Below are positions 15,577 through 24,547 of a DNA stretch of 41,056 nt, piece after piece. The notes beneath the pieces were generated by a model, which did not search any database, was not told the DNA's origin, and was given only the letters and a program-made list of their open reading frames with translations. The translations under genes and the position numbers were made by a program. Positions within the stretch are counted from its first letter, which is position 1; the number at the start of each line of letters is the position of its first letter. Where the stretch lies: assembly GCA_017940955.1 (NCBI GenBank), contig JAGAXP010000315.1, positions 1 through 41,056 of the forward strand, written 5' to 3'. This DNA is from Oribacterium sp. GTDB lineage: Bacteria; Bacillota_A; Clostridia; Lachnospirales; Lachnospiraceae.

Positions 15577-16425
15577 TTACTCACTTGCAGTTACAATTAC
15601 CGTGTATGTTCTGGAAGAACCGCCGTTCGTGACTACCACATTCACGGTATTCTCGCCTTCTTCCCATGTCACGCTGGATCCGCTTGTAACGGAATTTCCA
15701 TTCACAGAGATCACAACCCCTGCATTCTCATCCGTAGCCGTTGCAGTCACAGTATTCGATGCATTGCTGGTAGTGGTCTCATAGCTGGTCACATTCTTGT
15801 TGAATGTAGGATCCAGTATAAGAGCACCGATGCTTAAAGCGGAAAGTGATACATCCGCACCGGAAACCTCAGTAGGCATATATACCGACTGATACCAGTT
15901 CTGATAAACCGTTGCATCCGTAGTATTGCCGGTCTTCGCCTTAACCACGCCGCTCGCAAGAGGCGTAGCCTTGATAGTCAGAGTCTCCGTCTGAACCTCA
16001 CGGCTCTCTTCGTTGGTCTTGCCCTCAATACCAGGTCTCGATGCGGAGCAGTTATACAGAACGTGCCTGATGTGCTTCACATCACCGTCAAACTCGAAAA
16101 GCAACGCAAAGCTGTTAAGCTCTGTGTTCGCATTCTCGATCAGCACCTTGTTATCATCAAGAGTCTCGTTCAGCGCATCTACCCTAAAGCTCTCAGGGAT
16201 CATCGCAAGTTCCAGATCACCGTCGTAACCCATATTGTTATTGATGACATAGTAGGCAATGCCATCCGCATAGAAGTTCTCCGGCTCTCCGTTCGCATCC
16301 AGCGAAATGCTTACAGCACCGGGTATCGCAACCGGCGTATCAAAACTCACCGTTCCGTCCTGGGCGATATGCAGCATCGCATAATGCGCATTCTTAAGAT
16401 TGTACTTAACCTTATTGTTAGGCAT
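15577..16425 (-). CDS. Major tail tube protein with C-terminal Ig-like domain
   Basis: 282 aa from ATG 16425 ([20 protein letters not shown]), chosen for AAGGAGGG upstream. Residues ~1-185 match the phi13/TP901-type major tail protein ([38 protein letters not shown]). Residues ~195-282 form a cadherin-like/Ig-like beta-sandwich ([46 protein letters not shown]), a decoration found on some phage tubes that may bind carbohydrates or stabilise the tail. Followed by a strong terminator-like hairpin, consistent with the high copy number needed. Confidence 0.88.
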   Translation of the reverse strand: MPNNKVKYNLKNAHYAMLHIAQDGTVSFDTPVAIPGAVSISLDANGEPENFYADGIAYYVINNNMGYDGDLELAMIPESFRVDALNETLDDNKVLIENANTELNSFALLFEFDGDVKHIRHVLYNCSASRPGIEGKTNEESREVQTETLTIKATPLASGVVKAKTGNTTDATVYQNWYQSVYMPTEVSGADVSLSALSIGALILDPTFNKNVTSYETTTSNASNTVTATATDENAGVVISVNGNSVTSGSSVTWEEGENTVNVVVTNGGSSRTYTVIVTASE

Positions 16426-16438
16426 CTTCTTACCCTCC

Positions 16439-16774
16439 TTAATCTTCACTCACGTCCGGAACCGAAAAGGAATACAGCACCTCATAAAGCCGTTCCTCCG
16501 AAATCCAGACCTCACTCTTGTTATAAAAAATGCCCTGACCATCCAGAGCATCCTCCACCTGCTTTTCCACGGAAACATCCTTCTTATCTGTGTAAAGCTC
16601 AATCCGCACCTCATTTATCCTGAAATACACCCTGCCGTCCGCAGCGAAGTTATCGCTCCCCGGCAACAGGTAACAGATAAACGGTGGCTCCGGGCTTTCC
16701 CCTTCCGCGAAATGATCATACGCGAAAGGAATCCCCGTATCCTGCAGCATTGCTGCCAACTGTTCTATTGTCAT
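16439..16774 (-). CDS. Head-tail / tail terminator-type protein
   Basis: 111 aa, [22 protein letters not shown] through [11 protein letters not shown]. Length, place (between gp10-like protein and tail tube) and an alpha-beta layout fit a tail-terminator protein. Starts within the ATGA overlap at the end of the upstream gene, so translation is coupled. Family by position and general look only. Confidence 0.65.
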   Translation of the reverse strand: MTIEQLAAMLQDTGIPFAYDHFAEGESPEPPFICYLLPGSDNFAADGRVYFRINEVRIELYTDKKDVSVEKQVEDALDGQGIFYNKSEVWISEERLYEVLYSFSVPDVSED

Positions 16775-17151
16775 TTCAATGCCGCCTCCACTTCTCTTTC
16801 CAGAATCTCCGCTGCCCGCTGTTCCGCAGGAGCGATATGCGGAATTGCTTTCGTCCTTCCACCGCCCCGCTTCGCATGACCAAACTCCAAAAGATGTGCC
16901 AGCTGATAACGGTTCCGTGAATGAACCACAACCTCCATCGCATTTGATGTTTCCTTGGTCGTCTTCACCGTCCAGCTCTTCTTATAGGCACCGGTCTTCA
17001 CCGGAGCATTCGCTTGGATATCCTTCTTTGCCTCATCACCGGCTTTCTTCACAGCCTTCTTCAGATCCTCGGTCGCAAGGTCAGCGTATTCCTGTAAGCC
17101 TTTCATAATGACATGAGCCATCTGGTCGATCTTTACTCTGTCCGTCGCCAT
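16771..17151 (-). CDS. HK97 gp10-like tail/neck protein
   Basis: 126 aa. Residues ~28-60 (KKAVKKAGDEAKKDIQANAP) and the diagnostic APVKTGAYKKSW, followed by YQLAHLLEFGHAKRGG and IAPAEQRAAEILEREV. These are the conserved blocks of the HK97 gp10 family, which joins head and tail. The downstream gene overlaps by 4 nt. Confidence 0.88.
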   Translation of the reverse strand: MATDRVKIDQMAHVIMKGLQEYADLATEDLKKAVKKAGDEAKKDIQANAPVKTGAYKKSWTVKTTKETSNAMEVVVHSRNRYQLAHLLEFGHAKRGGGRTKAIPHIAPAEQRAAEILEREVEAALK

Positions 17152-17153
17152 AC

Positions 17154-17495
17154 CTACCGCCTCACTTTCCGGCAGCTAAACTTCAGAGATTTCTTCTTAA
17201 AGTTCATGTGGTCAACATTCACGATGTCGTAAAACTCGCCCTTAAAAAGGATCCTGTACCCCGTGGAAGTGATTGCCGCTGTCTTTGCACAGTACCGGAC
17301 CGTGACTGTCATCGCCACATCCTCGACCGTAGTACCGGCAACCTCTTCTTCCTTTGAACTTGCCATTCCCTCACCGCCGATAGTCGCAAAGCAGGTATAA
17401 TACTCATCCCAATCATTTGTATGGTTTCCAACGGCATCAGTAATAACGGTATTCTTCAGGAACGCGACCTTTTCATTCAAAAGTGCCGTAACCAT
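17154..17495 (-). CDS. Phage head closure (head-tail adaptor) protein
   Basis: 113 aa from ATG 17495 (MVTALLNEKVAFLKNTV), with GGAGGGA upstream; the open frame upstream of it runs through another gene and is not used. A beta-barrel-like pattern (YYTCFATIGGEGMASSKEEE, VTVRYC, YRILFKGEFYDIVNVDHMN) fits SPP1 gp16/HK97 gp7-like closure proteins, which plug the filled head. Overlaps the upstream stop by one base (TAATG). Confidence 0.85.
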   Translation of the reverse strand: MVTALLNEKVAFLKNTVITDAVGNHTNDWDEYYTCFATIGGEGMASSKEEEVAGTTVEDVAMTVTVRYCAKTAAITSTGYRILFKGEFYDIVNVDHMNFKKKSLKFSCRKVRR

Positions 17496-17770
17496 TAGAA
17501 TCCCTCCTTCCGACTCCCGAATAACAGAGCCCTCAGCGTCAGATCCATAGCATGATGATCCGCTTCCTCCCTGTGTTCGTACAGGTACGCCACCGTAAAC
17601 ATCACGGCAATCTTCCCATTCGGGCAATCAGCCAGGTCAGCTTCATCATCTGTCCGCAGGATATCCATGCACTGCTTTTCACCTGCCGTTATGAAATTTG
17701 CCAGTAGTGAATCATCATCCTCGAAGTCTATCCTCAGATAATTCTTCATCTCTTCCACAGTTACGATCAT
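17495..17770 (-). CDS. Head-tail connector protein (gp6/gp15-like)
   Basis: 91 aa. MIVTVEEMKNYLRIDFEDDD, then LLANFITAGEKQCMDILRTD and a helix (IAVMFTVAYLYEHREEADHH) match the Phage_connect_1 / gp6-like family that forms the ring below the portal. Compact four-helix pattern and length are normal. Confidence 0.88.
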   Translation of the reverse strand: MIVTVEEMKNYLRIDFEDDDSLLANFITAGEKQCMDILRTDDEADLADCPNGKIAVMFTVAYLYEHREEADHHAMDLTLRALLFGSRKEGF

Positions 17771-17784
17771 CTGACCACCTCACA

Positions 17785-17812
17785 ATAAAGGCGGCAGGAA
17801 CTTCCCACCGCC
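17785..17812 (-). terminator. Hairpin between head-fibre and connector genes
   Basis: GGCGGCAGGAA (17790-17800) pairs with the 17801-17812 arm and is followed by TTTATT on the minus strand. Probably partial termination, to favour head mRNA. Confidence 0.5.
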
Positions 17813-17823
17813 AGTCCTTCGTC

Positions 17824-18459
17824 TTAAGCAGGCTCAACAATCACGAGCTTGTATGTCGTCTCAGCATACCCATCAGCCCACAGTGTAAAGTAATCAACAG
17901 ATTTTTCACTGTTGTCACCTGCAAGAACCAGATCCGCTGCAACCCAGCGGACAAAATACCCAGCGGCAAGATCACACTGGGTAGCCTCAGTAACATCCTC
18001 TGCAGTCAAAGCGGAGCCGTTGTAGTACAACCCTGTGATAGGACTGATCCCAATACCAAGACCTACACCAAGCCACTTATGCTTACCCCATCCGTTACCT
18101 GCCTCAAAATCCTTAAGGTTCTTCACCTTATCGGATAATGTGATCGTAATGGTATGTGCATCATTGTCCACCGTAACATCAGAGATCTTCCCAGTGTTAT
18201 AGGAACGATCTGCGTGACCGGCAACGCTGTCCGTTACCGCCGCATACTGCATAGTGAAAGCATCGCCTATCATGAGGCCTGCATTCTTAAGCTTCGTGAT
18301 CAGGGCATTCAGAGTGGTCCTGACCTTTGCCACGGTATCGCTTGTCACATCAGCCGTGCTCATATTCGGCATCAAACCATTGTCGTATACGATCTTTCCA
18401 CCGATATGAGTGACTTCGCCGCCCTGCTCTGTATAATTCTTTGCGTTATATTCGCTCAT
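17824..18459 (-). CDS. Head fibre-like protein
   Basis: 211 aa. The start MSEYNAKNYTEQGGEVTHIGG and the repeat-poor, Ala/Thr/Gly-rich body ending TTYKLVIVEPA resemble the Phage_fiber_2 (phi29 gp8.5-like) head-fibre family. It lies directly after the capsid gene, where decoration or head-fibre proteins usually are. Assignment is moderate; a decoration protein is the alternative. Confidence 0.6.
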   Translation of the reverse strand: MSEYNAKNYTEQGGEVTHIGGKIVYDNGLMPNMSTADVTSDTVAKVRTTLNALITKLKNAGLMIGDAFTMQYAAVTDSVAGHADRSYNTGKISDVTVDNDAHTITITLSDKVKNLKDFEAGNGWGKHKWLGVGLGIGISPITGLYYNGSALTAEDVTEATQCDLAAGYFVRWVAADLVLAGDNSEKSVDYFTLWADGYAETTYKLVIVEPA

Positions 18460-18477
18460 TTCGCACCTCCATAATCT

Positions 18478-18506
18478 AAGGGAGTCGCAAATCGCGACCC
18501 CCTTTT
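18478..18506 (-). terminator. Hairpin after the major capsid gene
   Basis: AAGGGAGTCGC (18478-18488) pairs with the GCGAC...CCTTTT side around a short loop. The T tract on the minus strand is weak (TTAGATT), so an attenuator or RNA-stability hairpin fits better than a full terminator. Confidence 0.45.
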
Positions 18507-18518
18507 ATGTTCCTGTCC

Positions 18519-19688
18519 TCACGCCTTCATCTTAAGAAGCTGAATGCCCTCAGGAAGGATAACTTTACCATCAACACGCTCTGTAGCAACAAAGCCAACC
18601 TGGCCATTGGTGCTGTAAAGCTCGTTGAGTCTCTGTACGGTTCTTCCGGAGCGATCAGCAATCCAGTAATTCTTGAAATCGCCGAATGCGATAGCATATG
18701 CTCCTGCATTTGCTTCAGGAACGTAAGGACTGGTGTAAAGTTCATAACCCAGAAGCTTGTCAGGCTCACCTGCCTGAAGAGAAGGCTGCCAGAGGTATGC
18801 GCCGTTACCATCCTTAAACTTACGGATGGTGGAAACCGTCTTCTCGTTCATGAGGAACTTAGCGTTTCTGCGGTAAGGACTCTTCAGCGCATAAACAAGG
18901 CTGATAAGCTCATCTGCAGAGAGGTTTGCATTATCTACACCGACCTGACCGCCATTTGCAGTAAAGATACCCGTAGGCTGACCGGTTCCGGTACCTACGC
19001 AGAAGGCCTCTTCCTCTGCGATACCGAAAGCCCTCGCGAACTCAGATGCGATATAGCTTTCCAGGTCAAACATGGAATCCTGCAGAAGCTCGATGGAAAC
19101 CTTAACAAGGTCTGTAAGCTTATATGCATCGATTGTCTTCTGGTCGAAAGAAGGATCGCTCGGAGTGTATGCCCCGTTCTCTGCTGTCCATGCAGCGGTA
19201 GAGTGAGTGGCCGCAACAGGGATCTTTCTTTCAGCGCTTGTGGTGATAACCTTTGCAAGGCTTCTCACAACGTTCGCCTCATCAAGTCCCATCACGATCT
19301 GGCGCTCAAACTCCTCAGGCACAAGGTAGCCGCCGTCTGCCTGAACCCCTTCAGAAAGCACATTGTGAAGAGGTGCCTTACCACGAAGATGCGCACCGAA
19401 GTCTTCCTTGTAAGCGTTGGAAGCTCTGCCGGGCTTATCCTCTTCCTGCTTCGCAGGTCTTGCAGTGATAGGAGAGTTTACAGGCTTGCTAAGCTCTGCC
19501 TCCCTCGCCTCAGCCCTCTGCTGACGGTCGATGGCATTGGTAAGATCCTCGATCTCCTTCTCCATGCGGCCATAAGTCTCATTGTCCTCGGCGGAGAGCA
19601 CGCCGTTTTCATTCTCATGGGTATCCACAAAATTCTTCGCGGTCTCCCAGACCTTCGCTCTCTTCTGAATCATCTCATTGATAGTCAT
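18519..19688 (-). CDS. Major capsid protein (HK97 fold)
   Basis: 389 aa. Residues ~1-95 form a coiled-coil delta/scaffold domain (IDRQQRAEAREAELSKP). The mature part begins around residue 100 (EGVQADGGYLVPEEFERQIV) and has the typical MCP blocks AWTAENGAYTPSDPSFDQKT and AFCVGTGTGQPTGIF. The protease to cut the N-terminal domain is the next upstream gene. Good AGGAGG upstream of ATG 19688. Confidence 0.96.
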   Translation of the reverse strand: MTINEMIQKRAKVWETAKNFVDTHENENGVLSAEDNETYGRMEKEIEDLTNAIDRQQRAEAREAELSKPVNSPITARPAKQEEDKPGRASNAYKEDFGAHLRGKAPLHNVLSEGVQADGGYLVPEEFERQIVMGLDEANVVRSLAKVITTSAERKIPVAATHSTAAWTAENGAYTPSDPSFDQKTIDAYKLTDLVKVSIELLQDSMFDLESYIASEFARAFGIAEEEAFCVGTGTGQPTGIFTANGGQVGVDNANLSADELISLVYALKSPYRRNAKFLMNEKTVSTIRKFKDGNGAYLWQPSLQAGEPDKLLGYELYTSPYVPEANAGAYAIAFGDFKNYWIADRSGRTVQRLNELYSTNGQVGFVATERVDGKVILPEGIQLLKMKA

Positions 19689-19701
19689 CGCTTTATCCTC
19701 C

Positions 19702-20481
19702 TTAAATGAATCTCTTGATAAAATTTAAGCGCTCCCTGATCTCATCAGCGGAACGCCCTTCACCAACTTTGTTTTCAGTTACAGTTGCACCGGTGCAACT
19801 TTCATCCGGTGCTTTGATATGACACTTCGCCACGATCTTATCCCGAAGCGAATTTGTTACCGCCGCTTTGGAATACATCGCCGAAACATCCGGCGCTTCA
19901 ACATCTTCCACAGCATCTTCTCTTTCAAGAATGCCATCCGCGAATCCCAGCTCCACGGCCTTATGCGCATTCATCCAGGTCTCAGCATCCATCATGCTTG
20001 AAATCTTCGCACGGTTGAGCCCCGTCTTGATCTCGTAAGCATTCATGATGCTTTCCTTGACTTCAGCCAGCATATGAATCGCTTTCTGCATCTCACCCTT
20101 ATCGCCAAAAGCGATAGTCGCAGGATTGTGGATCATCAGCATACTTACCGGACTCATGAGCACCTTCGTACCGGCCATTGCGATCACACTTGCCGCCGAT
20201 GCCGCAAGTCCGTCAATCTTAACGGTAACCTCACCCTTGTAGTCCATCAGCATGTTGTAGATCTGAGCCGCTGCCACACAGTCACCGCCCGGACTGTTGA
20301 TCCAGACTGTGATATTTCCGCTTCCGGCATTCAACTCTTCCCTGAAAAGCTCCGGCGTGATATCATCATCAAACCAGCTCTCTTCAGCAATCATGCCGTT
20401 AAGGAAAAGCACCCTCTCAGCGACCTCTTCGCCTGCCTGGTCTCTGATCTTTCTGCTCTTCCAGTTCCAAAACTTCTTCAT
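19702..20481 (-). CDS. ClpP-type prohead protease
   Basis: 259 aa from ATG 20481 (MKKFWNWKSRKIRDQAG), selected for AAGGAGG before it; it overlaps the portal 3' end by 65 nt. The ClpP/S14 fold is complete: ITVWINSPGGD, catalytic Ser in LAASAASVIAMAG and His in SMLMIHNPAT. A C-terminal extension of ~65 residues is charged. It removes the capsid protein delta domain during maturation. Confidence 0.93.
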   Translation of the reverse strand: MKKFWNWKSRKIRDQAGEEVAERVLFLNGMIAEESWFDDDITPELFREELNAGSGNITVWINSPGGDCVAAAQIYNMLMDYKGEVTVKIDGLAASAASVIAMAGTKVLMSPVSMLMIHNPATIAFGDKGEMQKAIHMLAEVKESIMNAYEIKTGLNRAKISSMMDAETWMNAHKAVELGFADGILEREDAVEDVEAPDVSAMYSKAAVTNSLRDKIVAKCHIKAPDESCTGATVTENKVGEGRSADEIRERLNFIKRFI

Positions 20482-21760
20482 CAGGATTTTCCTCCTTCCC
20501 TTCATCAGGCTCCAAGTTGTACGCCGCACCGGCAGATACCAAAGGAACCATATTTCCGTTTACCAAATACAGATCACCGCCGTCTTCCTCCGGGATCCTG
20601 TCCAGATTCTCTAGCTCGCGGATATCATTTGCAGACATCCAGCCATTCTGCCTTGCCGTAGCATATCCGGCCATGCGGCTCTGATAATCACCACGTAGAA
20701 GTCCGTCCACATTGAACTTGAAGAAATACTTCTTCTTTTCATCCGGTGTAAGCAAAGCCCGGACCATCGCTTGTTCCCATCTGCTCACCCAGGGATCCAA
20801 AGTATATTTCACAAATTCAAGCGACTGCTGCTCAATGTTATTGAAACTGGATTTCTCCAAGTCTCCGATCATATGAGGCGGAACCCTGAAAATGCGGGCA
20901 ATCTCATCAATCTGGAACTTCCTTGTTTCAAGGAACTGAGCCTGTTCCGGCGATATGGAAATCGGCGTATACTTCATGCCTTCTTCCAAAACAGCAATCT
21001 TATTTGCATTACCGCTCCCTCCGAAGGTAGCCTGCCAGCTCTCTCTGACTTTGGAAGGATCCTTTATAGTACCCGGATGCTCCAGAACTCCTGACGGAGT
21101 CGCACCATTTGCAAAGAACTTGGAACCATACTCTTCCGTAGCAATCGCAAGCCCAATAGCATTCTTCGCCATCGCAATAGGGCTGTACCCAACCAAACCG
21201 TCGAACCCAAGCCCAGGAATGTGAAGTACATCTGAAGGCTGAAGCTTCACTGTCCTGCCGACCTTGTTGGTACCCTTCCTACCGCTCACATCATCCGCAT
21301 CATATACCGTGTATTCGTAAAAAAGCCGTCCGTGTTCATCACGATCCACTTTCATCCGATCCGGCATCAACGGATACAGAGCTACAACTTCGCCCTTACC
21401 GTTCCTGATGATCTGGCTGTAGGCATTACCCCACAGGAGCAAGTGCGTCATCAAAGTCTCGCGGAATATGAACGAAGTCATCTCCGGATTCGGTTCGTCA
21501 TGAAGCAAAAAATAAAGCGGATGTTCCACCGCTTTTTCCTTACCGCCATCATCGGTATATCTATAAAATTGTAATGGCAGGCTTGCTACCGCTTCCGACA
21601 GGATCCTCACACAACAGTACACTGCCGTCATCTGCATCGCAGATCGCTCTGTCACATACTTTCCGGCGGCCGTACCGCCAAGAAAGAAGCTGTACGCACT
21701 TCCGGCAGTTCTGTCAGTGGGCTTATCCCTGCTCCTAAATATTCCGCTCAGTATTCCCAT
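20417..21760 (-). CDS. Portal protein (HK97 family)
   Basis: 447 aa, the usual length. Blocks: SAMQMTAVYCCVRILSEAVA, LYFLLHDEPNPEMTSF, WGNAYSQIIRNGKGEV, and the C-terminal FKFNVDGLLRGDYQSRM. Forms the 12-mer DNA gate at the capsid vertex. The C-terminus (~395-447) is Glu/Asp-rich and overlaps the protease start. A tiny membrane ORF overlaps its 5' end. Confidence 0.95.
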   Translation of the reverse strand: MGILSGIFRSRDKPTDRTAGSAYSFFLGGTAAGKYVTERSAMQMTAVYCCVRILSEAVASLPLQFYRYTDDGGKEKAVEHPLYFLLHDEPNPEMTSFIFRETLMTHLLLWGNAYSQIIRNGKGEVVALYPLMPDRMKVDRDEHGRLFYEYTVYDADDVSGRKGTNKVGRTVKLQPSDVLHIPGLGFDGLVGYSPIAMAKNAIGLAIATEEYGSKFFANGATPSGVLEHPGTIKDPSKVRESWQATFGGSGNANKIAVLEEGMKYTPISISPEQAQFLETRKFQIDEIARIFRVPPHMIGDLEKSSFNNIEQQSLEFVKYTLDPWVSRWEQAMVRALLTPDEKKKYFFKFNVDGLLRGDYQSRMAGYATARQNGWMSANDIRELENLDRIPEEDGGDLYLVNGNMVPLVSAGAAYNLEPDEGKEENPDEEVLELEEQKDQRPGRRRGR

Positions 21761-21833
21761 ACTCCCACGCTCCTATTCCCTGATTGATACCCTCACAGAT
21801 AATAACCAGTCCAATAAACATAATTATCAGCAT
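21735..21833 (-). CDS. 32-aa single-pass membrane peptide
   Basis: Reads MLIIMFIGLVIICEGINQGI, then GAWEYGNTERNI, stop. AGAGGA precedes ATG 21833 at 7 nt. The first 13 residues are strongly hydrophobic. It fills the 84-nt gap between terL and portal and overlaps the portal start by 26 nt in another frame. Tiny membrane ORFs are often found here in siphophages; function unknown. Confidence 0.5.
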   Translation of the reverse strand: MLIIMFIGLVIICEGINQGIGAWEYGNTERNI

Positions 21834-21844
21834 CAATTTATCCT

Positions 21845-23470
21845 CTACAGAATGAGCAATCCGCGACTCTCATAAACACTTTCCTGCGGTTCCGCCTGAT
21901 TACGGATGCATCTGTCCAGTGCCATGATAGAAGCCACAATCCCGTCAATCTTTTCTTTCGACTTTGCCTTCGTCACCTTGATATTTCCGGCCGCGTCAGT
22001 ATCGATCACAACATTACCAGCCATCCACCGAAGTACCGGATGGCCGCCATGTATAATCTGTCCTTCCATCAACAAACGATAAAAGTCCTTTGTCGGACCA
22101 GACATACTTGCAAAGCCCTGACCAAACGGAACCATCGTAAATCCATCGCCTTCAAGATTCTGGATCATCTGTGTAGCGTTCCAACGGTCTACTGCAATTT
22201 CAAGTATGTGATACTTCTCTGCAAGTCCGTTTATGAACTCTTCAATGAAGTCATAGTGGATAACGTTACCCTCGGTAGCCATCAGATAACCCTGTTTCTC
22301 CCAGACATCATAAGGAACCGAAGCAGCCTTCACTCTCTGCGGTATCGTTTCTTTCGGCACCCAGAAAAACGGAAGCAGGATATACTTTTCATCTGAATCT
22401 CTTGGCGGAAATATCAATACCAGAGCCGTAATATCACCCGTACTGGAGAGATCCAGACCGGCATAACAGTCACGACCTTCAAGAACCGTCATGTCAATCT
22501 CTTCCGAACCCTTCATAAAGATTGCATCCGGGATCCATGCCACCGTACTCGAAACCCACATATTCAGCCTCAGCCATTTGAAGGTTACTTCATCTGCCGG
22601 ATTCTGCTTCGCCTCCCGGTATGCATCCCTAAGTCTTTCGATATCCACCGTATATCCCAGCGAAGGATTGACCTTATACCAGTTTGCTTCATCCTCCCAG
22701 TCCTCATCATCCTTCAGCCCGTAGACCACCGGATAAAAAGTCGGATCCACACGTCTGCCTTCCAGAATATCCAGAGCTTTTGTATGTAGCTCATACGCAA
22801 TGGAATGTCTGTCAGTACCTGCCGTTGTGATAATAAAATGCAAAGGATTCTGACGGGCATCTGAACTACCTTTGGTCAGAACATCATACAGCTGCCTGTT
22901 TGGCTGTGTATGGATCTCATCAAACACCAGTCCCGATACCGAAAAGCCATGCTTACCCCCGACCTCTGCACTGAGCACCTGGTAATATCCGGCGTTTCCG
23001 TAATTCACTATTCTCTTTGTCGCCGTCATCAGCTTTGATCGTTTGAGCAGAGCCGGTGACATCTCCACCATCTGCCTTGCCACATCGAATACTATGGAAG
23101 CCTGCTGCCGGTCAGCCGCTGCCCCATACACTTCCGCAGATGGTTCGTTATCCGCATATAAAAGATAAAGAGCGACGGCTGCTGCCAATTCGCTCTTCCC
23201 TACCTTCTTGCAAATCTCCACAAACGCTGTCCTGAACTGCCTATTCCCATCTGGTTTTACGATCCCGAAGATATCCCGTATCAACTGCTCCTGCCAGGGC
23301 AATAACCAGAACCTTGTTCCAGCCCATTTTCCCTTGGTATGACAGAGATTTTCAATAAACTTCACCGCCCTGTCTGCTTTCGCCTTATCATAATGAGATG
23401 TTGGAAGCATGAACTTGGAAGGCTTGTAGTTCTTCAGCTTCGGATAACCCGCAGGTCTTCTTTCCGCCAT
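21845..23470 (-). CDS. terL: Terminase large subunit
   Basis: 541 aa. N-terminal ATPase: Walker A-like VEICKKVGKSELAAA (residues ~86-100) and Walker B SGLVFDEIHTQ (~178-188). C-terminal RNase H-like nuclease with YAGLDLSSTGDITALV (~337) and acidic residues in YHILEIAVDRW and VVIDTDAAG. Motor that cuts and packages phage DNA with terS. Starts in a TAATG overlap with terS. The family is of the P27-partner, HK97/cos type. Confidence 0.96.
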   Translation of the reverse strand: MAERRPAGYPKLKNYKPSKFMLPTSHYDKAKADRAVKFIENLCHTKGKWAGTRFWLLPWQEQLIRDIFGIVKPDGNRQFRTAFVEICKKVGKSELAAAVALYLLYADNEPSAEVYGAAADRQQASIVFDVARQMVEMSPALLKRSKLMTATKRIVNYGNAGYYQVLSAEVGGKHGFSVSGLVFDEIHTQPNRQLYDVLTKGSSDARQNPLHFIITTAGTDRHSIAYELHTKALDILEGRRVDPTFYPVVYGLKDDEDWEDEANWYKVNPSLGYTVDIERLRDAYREAKQNPADEVTFKWLRLNMWVSSTVAWIPDAIFMKGSEEIDMTVLEGRDCYAGLDLSSTGDITALVLIFPPRDSDEKYILLPFFWVPKETIPQRVKAASVPYDVWEKQGYLMATEGNVIHYDFIEEFINGLAEKYHILEIAVDRWNATQMIQNLEGDGFTMVPFGQGFASMSGPTKDFYRLLMEGQIIHGGHPVLRWMAGNVVIDTDAAGNIKVTKAKSKEKIDGIVASIMALDRCIRNQAEPQESVYESRGLLIL

Positions 23471-23940
23471 TAATCCTCACCCCCAAGCAAAGCCTCCATC
23501 TCATCAACATCATCCTTCATAGCGCCGGATGCCGCCATGATCCTCGATCTGGCAGAAGGCGTAAGTCCAAACTCGGATGCTGCCTGCAACATCAGTTTCT
23601 GATTGGTATTCGCAATTCCCACCCATGGAGTCTGCTGCTGATATCCCTTCTCAGTCTCAAAAGTTGAACCTTCTTCATCAATATGCTGCTGAGCCTCTTT
23701 CCATCTGGCATAGCTCTGACAATATGCTGCAAATGCCGCCATATCAATCTCTGTCAGCACTCCCATCTCTGAAAGCTTCTGACAGAGCCGTTTCCACTCT
23801 TCCTTCGCCTCCGGAAGCAGCCACTTCGGACAGTCGGGCATTCCTTTGCCCGGCACTGGCTCCTTTGTATTCATTTTTCTTTTCCCCGGATTGCCTTCCA
23901 GCTTCTTCAGCGCCGTAGGCTTCGGCTTTCTTCCTGCCAT
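23470..23940 (-). CDS. terS: Terminase small subunit, P27 family
   Basis: 156 aa from ATG 23940 (MAGRKPKPTALKKLEGNPGK), the hallmark N-terminus of P27-type small terminases, with AAGGAGGG before it; the 10-residue extension upstream is not used. Then CPKWLLPEAKEEWKRL and a helical C-terminus ending EALLGGED. Recognises cos/pac DNA and feeds terL. In most relatives it follows the HNH gene directly; here a two-gene cassette and a terminator separate them. Confidence 0.95.
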   Translation of the reverse strand: MAGRKPKPTALKKLEGNPGKRKMNTKEPVPGKGMPDCPKWLLPEAKEEWKRLCQKLSEMGVLTEIDMAAFAAYCQSYARWKEAQQHIDEEGSTFETEKGYQQQTPWVGIANTNQKLMLQAASEFGLTPSARSRIMAASGAMKDDVDEMEALLGGED

Positions 23941-23970
23941 CGGAATCCCTCCTTCCTCAAAAATATGCAT

Positions 23971-23997
23971 AAGAAAAGGACCTCCGAAGAGATCCTT
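23971..23997 (-). terminator. Terminator of the AAA/TOPRIM-like cassette
   Basis: Perfect 9-bp stem (23976-23984 with 23989-23997) with a TTCG tetraloop on the minus strand, then TTTTCTT (partly overlapping the stem base). It lies 22 nt after the cassette's last stop and before the terS ribosome-binding site. Confidence 0.8.
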
Positions 23998-24019
23998 TAC
24001 GCTATACTTTATTTTCCAT

Positions 24020-24538
24020 TTACTTCAGCAAATCCAGTAATGTATATTCACCATTACGGATCTTGGACATTTCATGGTATTTCTTTATTGCCGCCACAAG
24101 CACCGCAGGATCTGAAAAATATGTCTTAACAAATTCATACGATTTTACATCCGTCATTTTCAGCTTCTCCTTGCAGAACTCGCTCGGTTTCTTTCCAAAT
24201 TTCTTAAACTCCTTATACTTATCCTCGTTAAAAATGATCAGCATCTCTATCTCGGGAGCTGTGATCACATTGATCACATCCACCATAAATTGATATGCCT
24301 TGCTGATCTTAAAGTTCTCCCGGCGCGAATCCAGTATCCTGATCACCGATACCTTTTCTTCAGGCAGCTTTCTCAAATGACGTTCCTCAAATCGCTTTCC
24401 ATCCCTGCACCGGATAACCTTTTCTTCCAGCAATTCCTCTCTGGTAAAGATCAGAAGATCGTTATCCAGAAGAATATCCATGATAGCACTCTCCGCTGAA
24501 CCTTCACAGATGCAGGCCTTATATTTCGATAATTCCAT
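24020..24538 (-). CDS. Small partner of AAA ATPase, TOPRIM-like nuclease candidate
   Basis: 172 aa, no family recognised with certainty. The N-terminus KYKACICEGSAESAIMDILL has the shape of TOPRIM motif 1 (hydrophobic strand, Glu, then Glx-spaced Glu), and the later EIEMLIIFNEDKYKEFKK resembles the acidic strand-end motif of TOPRIM/OLD-type folds. AriB/DUF4435, RloB and AbiLii-type partners of ABC ATPases look similar in layout; this one is shorter than most. GGAGG before ATG 24538, 9 nt after the ATPase stop, so co-translated. Likely nuclease effector of an abortive-infection pair, by inference. Confidence 0.5.
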   Translation of the reverse strand: MELSKYKACICEGSAESAIMDILLDNDLLIFTREELLEEKVIRCRDGKRFEERHLRKLPEEKVSVIRILDSRRENFKISKAYQFMVDVINVITAPEIEMLIIFNEDKYKEFKKFGKKPSEFCKEKLKMTDVKSYEFVKTYFSDPAVLVAAIKKYHEMSKIRNGEYTLLDLLK

Positions 24539-24547
24539 CGCCGCCTC

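Noticed and set aside
18507..19709. 400-aa plus-strand open frame opposite the capsid gene, and 29156-30379 opposite the primase
   Set aside because: Shadows caused by codon bias of real genes on the other strand; no domain, no start signals.
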